DNA from: an uncultured Lachnospiraceae bacterium
GTDB taxonomy: Bacteria > Bacillota > Clostridia > Lachnospirales > Lachnospiraceae
Direction of reading: 5' to 3'
NCBI GenBank assembly: GCA_902803355.1
Contig: CADCPP010000135.1
Location: 1-10,481 of the forward strand
DNA length: 10,481 nucleotides
Part shown: piece by piece, positions 6,343-10,481 of the stretch
Layout: the number at the start of each line of letters is the position of its first letter
Position numbering within the stretch: the stretch's first letter is position 1
Made by a program: the position numbers and the translations under genes
Notes under the pieces: generated by a model
Databases searched by the model: none
Told to the model about the DNA's origin: nothing
Seen by the model: the letters and a program-made list of their open reading frames with translations, nothing else

Positions 6343-7206
6343 ATGCAAGGTGACCGATCCATGAACGCGAAGGGCGCGCTGTTCGTCTTTCTTTCCGCGG
6401 TATGCTTCAGCATCGGCGGCCTGTTTATGAAATATGTTCCCTGGAACGGGCTTGCGATCAACAGCGCGAGAAATATCTTTTCGGTCCTGGTCCTGGCGCT
6501 GTTCTTCCGCCTGAGCCGCCACCGCCTTCGGATCAACCGCACGGTGCTGATCGGGGCGCTCGCCATCACGGGCACCAATATCCTCTACTGCATTGCCAAC
6601 AAGCTCACGACGGCCGGGAACACCATCATCCTGCAGTTTACGGCGCCGATCTGGGTCATGATCTTCACTTCGCTGCTGTTTAAAAAGCGGCCGACCCGCC
6701 TGGATATCATCGCGGCGGTCTTCGTCTTCGGCGGCGTGATCTGCTTTTTTGTCGACAGCCTTTCCTCGGGGCATACCCTCGGCGATGTGCTGGCGCTGCT
6801 GTCCGGCGTGTTCTATTCGGGCGTGTTCATGCTGAACTCGAATGAGGATTCGGACAGCCTTTCCTCCGTCCTGCTCGGCATGATGCTAAACGTCCTGACG
6901 GGACTGCCCTTCCTGATCGCGGAAAAGCCGTTTGCGGCGGAGGCGAAGGTATGGGCGGCTATCCTCGTGCTCGGCATCGTTCAGCTCGGGCTTGCCTACG
7001 TCTTTCTGACCAAGGGGCTGGAGCGGACGCCGGCAGTGCCCGCAAGTCTGATCAGCGGGATCGAACCGGTGCTCAATCCCCTGCTCGTGGCCATCTTTTA
7101 CGGGGAGATGCTCACGCCGCTTTCGCTTGTGGGTGCGGCGATCGTATTCATTTCCGTCTTGAGCTACAATCTGATCCGCCTGCGGAGAGCGGAGGCGGAG
7201 ACCTGA
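6343..7206 (+). CDS. EamA/DMT-superfamily permease
   Basis: This inner-membrane protein of about 287 residues has the two EamA halves of the drug/metabolite transporter superfamily, roughly residues 9-135 and 146-283, with about ten hydrophobic helices. Typical features are FLSAVCFSIGGLFMK at the first helix, the QFTAPIWVMIF segment of helix 4, and the second-half signature PASLISGIEPVLNPLLVAIFYGE. Members export amino acids or other metabolites; the substrate cannot be read here. Three ATGs compete. AGGAGG at 6331-6336 is only 3 nt from the ATG at 6340 but a good 6 nt from 6343, the start chosen. A second site, AAGGTGA (6347-6353), lies 7 nt before an ATG at 6361, which would give the more usual N-terminus MNAKGAL. 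The gene starts 10 nt after the metallopeptidase stop and is last in the operon. Confidence 0.92.
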   Translation: MQGDRSMNAKGALFVFLSAVCFSIGGLFMKYVPWNGLAINSARNIFSVLVLALFFRLSRHRLRINRTVLIGALAITGTNILYCIANKLTTAGNTIILQFTAPIWVMIFTSLLFKKRPTRLDIIAAVFVFGGVICFFVDSLSSGHTLGDVLALLSGVFYSGVFMLNSNEDSDSLSSVLLGMMLNVLTGLPFLIAEKPFAAEAKVWAAILVLGIVQLGLAYVFLTKGLERTPAVPASLISGIEPVLNPLLVAIFYGEMLTPLSLVGAAIVFISVLSYNLIRLRRAEAET

Positions 7207-7256
7207 CGCGGGGCGAGTTCATACGCGCTGTCTGCGATCCGGCCAATAGCAGATGA

Positions 7257-7284
7257 AGGGCGTCTTCGGACGCCTTCTTTTTTT
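7257..7284 (+). terminator. Intrinsic terminator of the msrC operon
   Basis: The stem agggcgtc/gacgcctt closes on a TTCG tetraloop (core ggcgtc-ttcg-gacgcc, 7259-7274) and is followed directly by TTCTTTTTTT (7275-7284). This is a textbook strong terminator, 50 bp after the permease stop. Confidence 0.93.
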
Positions 7285-7313
7285 GCCTGAAAACCTTCCT
7301 GCAGGATCCGCCG

Positions 7314-7342
7314 TTGACGCATCTGCCTGCGGATGGTAAAAT
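7314..7342 (+). promoter_or_regulatory. Promoter of the lipoprotein/PatB-type operon
   Basis: TTGACG (7314-7319) and TAAAAT (7337-7342) are 17 bp apart, and TGG before the -10 box gives an extended -10. Transcription would start near 7349, leaving a leader of about 75 nt that holds a small ORF before the lipoprotein start. Confidence 0.8.
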
Positions 7343-7383
7343 AACAATATCAGACACAGGCCTCGTAAAAGAAAGGAAGGACC

Positions 7384-7428
7384 ATGGGACTTCCGGAACC
7401 ATCACTGAAAAAGGAGGGCGCCATATGA
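7384..7428 (+). CDS. Possible 14-codon leader peptide ORF (MGLPEPSLKKEGAI)
   Basis: An ATG at 7384 is preceded by AAAGGAAGG (7372-7380), a good ribosome site, and opens a 14-codon ORF. Its TGA (7426-7428) overlaps the ATG of the lipoprotein gene (7425-7427). The ribosome site of the lipoprotein gene lies inside the small ORF, so translation of the leader could affect or be coupled to it. No run of one amino acid or arrest motif is evident, and an ORF this short can arise by chance. Confidence 0.35.
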   Translation: MGLPEPSLKKEGAI

Positions 7429-8138
7429 AAAAACTGATCCGTCCGGCAGCGCTGCTGCTGATCCTTACGCTGCTTGCCGGCGCACTTTCCGGCTGCAGGC
7501 TCGGAGAACAGAAGAGGCTGCGGGAGAGGGCAAAGGCCCATCTGACGCGTCTGGAGAATCACAAGGATGTTTCCGATACCTTCACGCTCAGCGAGGAAAA
7601 GGTGAAGTATTCAGACAGATCGGCGTCTGTCCCTTTTCAGGCCTCGTCAAAGACCTACGGCGAAAGCTTTACCGTCTGGGTCAGCCGTCAGGATGATACG
7701 GTGACGGATGATTATTACGGCCTCTATCTGCGTGATGAGGCGGAAAAGAAGACGGGAGCCGTGTTAAAGGAAGCGCTCGGCGAGGGTACGCCGGAGACAA
7801 GGGCTAGCTTTATGAAGATCGGGAGCCCCGTGCTCTCGCTCCATGCGGCCGGCAGTCTGGAAGAGCTGCTGAAGATCTCCGGAGAAACGCTGAAAATGAA
7901 CAACGTCATGGAGATCCGTCTGAAGCTTGCGGGGGGCGCGAATCCGGATGAAGCTGCGGTCGACAAGGCGCTGATCGCCCTGCGGGAGAAGGGATATTAC
8001 TGCCGCTTTTATCCTTATGTGAGTGAGGCGGTCTGGTTTGAGATCCTGCCGGACGGCTTCTGGAAGAACGTGCAGAGCGGCGCGGATAACGGCGCGTACC
8101 TGAACCGGACCGAATATACGCCGGCTGCAGGAAACTAA
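7425..8138 (+). CDS. Lipoprotein of unknown function
   Basis: The 237-residue product has a basic start, a hydrophobic stretch and a lipobox LSGC (Cys24), so it should be lipid-anchored on the outer face of the membrane. I recognise no domain in the remainder. It begins with a charged, helix-prone segment (about 26-50, GEQKRLRERAKAHL), followed by alternating strands with a TVTDDYYGLYLRDEAE segment near 90-105. An acidic helix follows around 140-155 and an aromatic-rich C-terminus (REKGYYCRFYPYV) near 190. The start is chosen at 7425 because AAGGAGGG (7411-7418) lies 6 nt upstream and gives the signal peptide MKKLIR; the frame is open upstream with no better signal. It is first in a likely two-gene unit, 55 nt before a PLP enzyme. 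The neighbour does not reveal its job. Confidence 0.82.
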   Translation: MKKLIRPAALLLILTLLAGALSGCRLGEQKRLRERAKAHLTRLENHKDVSDTFTLSEEKVKYSDRSASVPFQASSKTYGESFTVWVSRQDDTVTDDYYGLYLRDEAEKKTGAVLKEALGEGTPETRASFMKIGSPVLSLHAAGSLEELLKISGETLKMNNVMEIRLKLAGGANPDEAAVDKALIALREKGYYCRFYPYVSEAVWFEILPDGFWKNVQSGADNGAYLNRTEYTPAAGN

Positions 8139-8193
8139 GGAGGCGCTCCTGCCCTGTCGCAACAATCGGCGGGCGGAGAAACAGGAGAGGAAC

Positions 8194-9432
8194 ATGACAG
8201 AGCAAAAAGAACGCATCATCTATGATTTTGAGACCCTGCTGGACCGCCGCGGGCACGACGCGATCGCTGTGGATGCCGTCGGCGACCCGCAGTGGAAGGG
8301 CTTTGCCCCGACGGAGCCGAAGGAAGGTTTTGACTGCATCCCGATGTGGGTCGCTGACATGAATTTCCCCACGGCGCGCTCCATCCAGGAAGCCATGATC
8401 AGGAGGATAGAGCATCCCGCCTTCGGCTACTTTTCGCCTACGGAGGAGTACTATCAGGCGATCACCGGCTGGCATGCAAGGCGCAAGGGTGTAACGGACC
8501 TTACGCCGGAAGTGATCGGCTATGAAAACGGCGTGCTCGGCGGCGTGCTCTCGGCACTGAAGGTTTTTGCCGTCCCGGGGGAGAATGTGCTGCTGCACAG
8601 CCCCACTTACATGGGCTTTACCCACTGCGTGGAGGACGCGGGCTTCCGCATCATTCACAGCCCGCTTAAGAGGGATGAGCAGGGCATCTGGCGCATGGAT
8701 TATGAAGATATGGAGGAGAAGATCCGCCGGCACCATATCCACGCGGCGATCTTCTGCAGCCCCCACAATCCCGCAGGACGCGTCTGGACGAGGGAAGAGA
8801 TCGCAGCGGCCATGGAGGTCTACGCGCGAAACGGCGTGGGCGTGATCTCGGATGAGATCTGGTCCGATCTTCTGATCGGCGGGGCGAAGCATATCCCCAC
8901 ACAGTCGGTAAGCGACTGGGCGAAAACGCATGTGGTCTCGCTCTATGCGCCCTCCAAGACCTTCAATCTGGCCGGCCTTATCGGCAGCTATCATGTGATT
9001 TATGACAAAACGCTGCGCGAGCGGGTGGAAAGCATCGGTGCCCGTACGCACTACAATTCCATGAACGTGCTCTCTCAGCATGCCCTGATCGGCGCCTACA
9101 GCGCGGAGGGCGAAAGCTGGCTGGAGCAGCTCCTGCCGGTGCTGACAGAGAATGTGAACCTTGCGGCAGACTGCATCCGCGACCGCTTCCCCGGCGTTTC
9201 CGCCTTCCGCTCTGAGGGCACCTACATGCTCTTTATGGACTGCGCGGACTGGCTGAAAGACCGAGGCATGCGCCAGCCGGAGCTTCTGCAGAAGGGCTGG
9301 GACTACGGCATCGGCTGGCAGGACGGACGCCTTTTCCAGGCGCCGGAGAGCATCCGCCTGAACCTTGCCTCTCCCACGCACCGCATCCGCGAAGCCTTCC
9401 GGCGGATGGATCAGTACGTTTTCAACGCGTGA
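8194..9432 (+). CDS. MalY/PatB family PLP-dependent aminotransferase / cystathionine beta-lyase-like enzyme
   Basis: This 412-residue cytoplasmic fold-type I PLP enzyme belongs to the MalY/PatB group. Its members include C-S beta-lyases (cystathionine or cysteine cleavage) and aminotransferases. Visible family features are the DRRGHDA start, PMWVADMNF (the usual motif is ADMDF), FGYFSP, the cofactor contact Asn192 in SPHNPAGR, Asp220 in SDEIWSD, the Schiff-base lysine Lys255 in APSKTFNLAGL, and the carboxylate-binding Arg388 in SIRLNLA. The N-terminal segment between DRRG and PMWVADM is longer than in classical MalY/PatB, a form I associate with Firmicutes. AGGAGAGG (8183-8190) sets the start. 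No promoter was found in the 55-nt gap upstream, so it is probably co-transcribed with the lipoprotein gene. The exact reaction cannot be decided from sequence. Confidence 0.92.
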   Translation: MTEQKERIIYDFETLLDRRGHDAIAVDAVGDPQWKGFAPTEPKEGFDCIPMWVADMNFPTARSIQEAMIRRIEHPAFGYFSPTEEYYQAITGWHARRKGVTDLTPEVIGYENGVLGGVLSALKVFAVPGENVLLHSPTYMGFTHCVEDAGFRIIHSPLKRDEQGIWRMDYEDMEEKIRRHHIHAAIFCSPHNPAGRVWTREEIAAAMEVYARNGVGVISDEIWSDLLIGGAKHIPTQSVSDWAKTHVVSLYAPSKTFNLAGLIGSYHVIYDKTLRERVESIGARTHYNSMNVLSQHALIGAYSAEGESWLEQLLPVLTENVNLAADCIRDRFPGVSAFRSEGTYMLFMDCADWLKDRGMRQPELLQKGWDYGIGWQDGRLFQAPESIRLNLASPTHRIREAFRRMDQYVFNA

Positions 9433-9603
9433 AGCCAGGACGCAGCGGGAGCAGGAAATGTGGCCCGGAAAGACGCCTGTTAAATCTGCGCTAATATTTT
9501 GCCTGACGCGGTTTGGGGAAACGTTATAAAAACTGCCGTATAGTGAGGAAAATAAAGAAAAAAGCGAAAAAAAGCTGCGAAAAGAAAAACGATGTCGCAT
9601 CTC
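9433..9603. other. Intergenic stretch, no gene or clear terminator seen
   Basis: The first part (to about 9480) resembles neighbouring coding base use but has no supported ORF. After 9480 the sequence turns A/T-rich. I saw no convincing hairpin plus T-tract to end the PLP-enzyme transcript; the best candidates are 4-5 bp stems such as tgcga/tcgca around 9577-9599. The A-tract region is listed separately. Confidence 0.5.
9549..9589 (+). promoter_or_regulatory. Phased A-tracts upstream of the TAXI gene promoter
   Basis: A-runs lie at 9549-9552, 9558-9563, 9567-9573, 9580-9583 and 9585-9589. The first four are centred about 10-11 bp apart. Such phasing is known to bend DNA, and A-rich sequence just upstream of a -35 box can act as an UP element. 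The block ends about 14 bp before the -35 box at 9604. Confidence 0.5.
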
Positions 9604-9632
9604 TTTACAAAAGTTTTATTTTTTGTTATGAT
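9604..9632 (+). promoter_or_regulatory. Promoter of the TAXI-type binding protein gene
   Basis: TTTACA (9604-9609) and TATGAT (9627-9632) have a 17-bp spacer that is almost all A/T, and TGT before the -10 box makes it an extended -10. Transcription would start near 9639, giving a leader of about 92 nt. Confidence 0.82.
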
Positions 9633-9647
9633 GAAGCCATCACATAA

Positions 9648-9714
9648 GCGTCACAGAAACGGCATTTCTATCTAAAAATGGTCAGATCGAAAGATTGGCT
9701 TTTGCCGTTGACGC
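9648..9714 (+). promoter_or_regulatory. Structured 5' leader element, bulged 12-bp stem, unclassified
   Basis: GCGTC (9648-9652) pairs with GACGC (9710-9714) and AACGGCA (9658-9664) with TGCCGTT (9703-9709). This makes a perfect 12-bp stem broken only by a 5-nt bulge (ACAGA) on the 5' side. The 38-nt loop holds a small ATC-GAAA-GAT hairpin (9686-9695). The stem closes directly before the AAAAGGAGG ribosome site (9715-9723). It resembles a cis-regulatory RNA in position and shape, but I do not recognise a known riboswitch class. Confidence 0.55.
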
Positions 9715-9730
9715 AAAAGGAGGAAACATT

Positions 9731-10481
9731 ATGAAAAAAGTGTTCGCACTGCTGCTGGCCGTAGCGATGGTCTTCAGCCTGGCTGCTTGCGGCGGCGAAA
9801 CCACCCCGAGCGGCAGCGGCTCCACTGCCCCCGCTGCCCCGAAGGAACTTCGTTTTGTGACTGGCGGTGAAAGCGGCACCTACTATGCATTCGGTACCGT
9901 TATCGCCCAGCACGCCACCAACAACATCGGAACCAAGGTGACCGCTCTGGTCGGCGCCGGTTCCAAGGGCAACGTCAACAAACTGCAGGATAAGGAAGCC
10001 GAGCTTGCCTTCTGCCAGTCCGACGTTATGGCCTATGCCTATGACGGCACCAACCTGTTTGAGAAGGAGGGCAAAGTGACCAACTTCTCCGTGCTTGGTG
10101 CCCTGTACATCGAAACTGTCCAGCTGGTCGCCGTGAACCCTGACATCAAGTCCGTCACCGACCTGAAGGGCAAGAGTGTTTCCGTCGGCGCTGCCGGATC
10201 CGGTGTGTATTTCAACGCTCTGGACGTGCTGGCTGCCTATGACATGAAACTGGATGACATCAAAGCCACCTATCAGTCCTTCGGCGATTCCGCCAACGAC
10301 CTGAAGGACGGCAAGATCGATGCCGCCTTCATCGTTGCCGGCGCTCCGACCACTGCCGTTGTCGACCTGGCAACCACCAACAAGAACACCCACCTGATCT
10401 CCTTCGATGAAGAGCACCTGAACAAGCTGCTTGCCGCTTCCCCTTATTACGCCAAGAGCGTGATCAAGGGCGGCACCTACA
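9731..10481 (+). CDS. TAXI-family TRAP transporter solute-binding protein (3' partial)
   Basis: The visible 250 residues are the N-terminal part of an exported binding protein of the TAXI group. These proteins hand small organic acids or similar solutes to a fused TRAP membrane permease driven by an ion gradient. A signal peptide ends in lipobox LAAC (Cys20), followed by a short Gly/Ser/Pro/Ala linker. The family body starts with ELRFVTGGESGTYYAFGTVI (39-58) and continues with AGSKGNVNKLQDKEAELAF, SVTDLKGKSVSVGAAGSG near 145, and an FIVAGAPTTAV segment. AAAAGGAGG (9715-9723) fits the ATG at 9731. All Asn codons I saw are AAC and most Thr codons ACC, which suggests high expression. The frame stays open to the last base. 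The cognate TRAP permease is expected just downstream of the window. The ligand is unknown. Confidence 0.93.
   Translation, partial: MKKVFALLLAVAMVFSLAACGGETTPSGSGSTAPAAPKELRFVTGGESGTYYAFGTVIAQHATNNIGTKVTALVGAGSKGNVNKLQDKEAELAFCQSDVMAYAYDGTNLFEKEGKVTNFSVLGALYIETVQLVAVNPDIKSVTDLKGKSVSVGAAGSGVYFNALDVLAAYDMKLDDIKATYQSFGDSANDLKDGKIDAAFIVAGAPTTAVVDLATTNKNTHLISFDEEHLNKLLAASPYYAKSVIKGGTY

Noticed and set aside
7314..7424. Upstream extension of the unknown lipoprotein frame
   Set aside because: The extension covers the promoter boxes; the ATG at 7425 has a strong ribosome site and starts a normal lipoprotein signal peptide.
8138..8150. Near-palindrome AGGAGGCGCTCCT after the lipoprotein stop
   Set aside because: Only 5 bp can pair around a 3-base loop and no T-run follows, so it is not a convincing terminator.
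9499..9544. Additional promoter candidates (TTGCCT with TATAAA, TTGGGG with TATAGT)
   Set aside because: Their spacers are about 20 bp, too long for a standard sigma-A promoter; the 9604-9632 promoter is far better.
7906..9600. 564-codon open frame on the minus strand
   Set aside because: It lies antisense to the PLP enzyme and the end of the lipoprotein gene, is rich in Arg/His/Ala as expected for a shadow of GC-rich coding sequence, and has no ribosome site or recognisable domain.

Overview
The window reads like a GC-rich low-GC-clade Gram-positive, most likely a gut or rumen Clostridia/Lachnospiraceae-type bacterium. Supporting signs are four lipoprotein precursors with short signal peptides and lipoboxes, AGGAGG-type ribosome binding sites, sigma-A promoters with 16-17 bp spacers, short hairpin-plus-T-tract terminators, and family variants I associate with Firmicutes. 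The genus cannot be fixed from the sequence. No rRNA, tRNA, insertion sequence, CRISPR or phage gene was seen.

Layout. (1) 1-2238: the 3' end of a sugar-type ABC transporter operon, with a MalG-type inner-membrane permease (5' end cut off) overlapping by 4 bp a large substrate-binding lipoprotein. That protein unusually ends in a sorting-signal-like tail (LPQTA, hydrophobic stretch, basic end). (2) 2239-4535: a promoter lying partly inside a 10-bp inverted repeat, then a lipoprotein built of three ~210-residue tandem repeats, each looking like two OB-like halves, closed by a terminator that can work in both directions. (3) 4544-5191, minus strand: a stand-alone cyclodeaminase/cyclohydrolase folate enzyme with its own promoter. 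(4) 5331-7284: a compact operon of free methionine-(R)-sulfoxide reductase, a YgjP-type zinc metallopeptidase and an EamA/DMT exporter-type permease, with promoter and terminator both visible. (5) 7314-9432: a promoter, a possible 14-codon leader ORF, a lipoprotein of unknown function, and a MalY/PatB-type PLP enzyme. (6) 9433-10481: an A-tract-rich promoter region, a structured 5' leader and the start of a TAXI-type TRAP transporter binding protein, cut by the window end.

How the genes fit together. This is an ordinary chromosomal stretch rich in uptake functions: two binding-protein systems (ABC and TRAP-TAXI) at the edges and small metabolic operons between them. The middle has a loose sulfur and one-carbon flavour (methionine sulfoxide repair, a C-S lyase-like enzyme, a folate enzyme, a metabolite permease), but this is only an inference from proximity. 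The items most worth a second look are the structured leader and phased A-tracts before the TAXI gene, the triple-repeat lipoprotein with its mosaic repeat history, the doubly anchored binding protein, and the leader ORF whose stop overlaps the start of the unknown lipoprotein gene.
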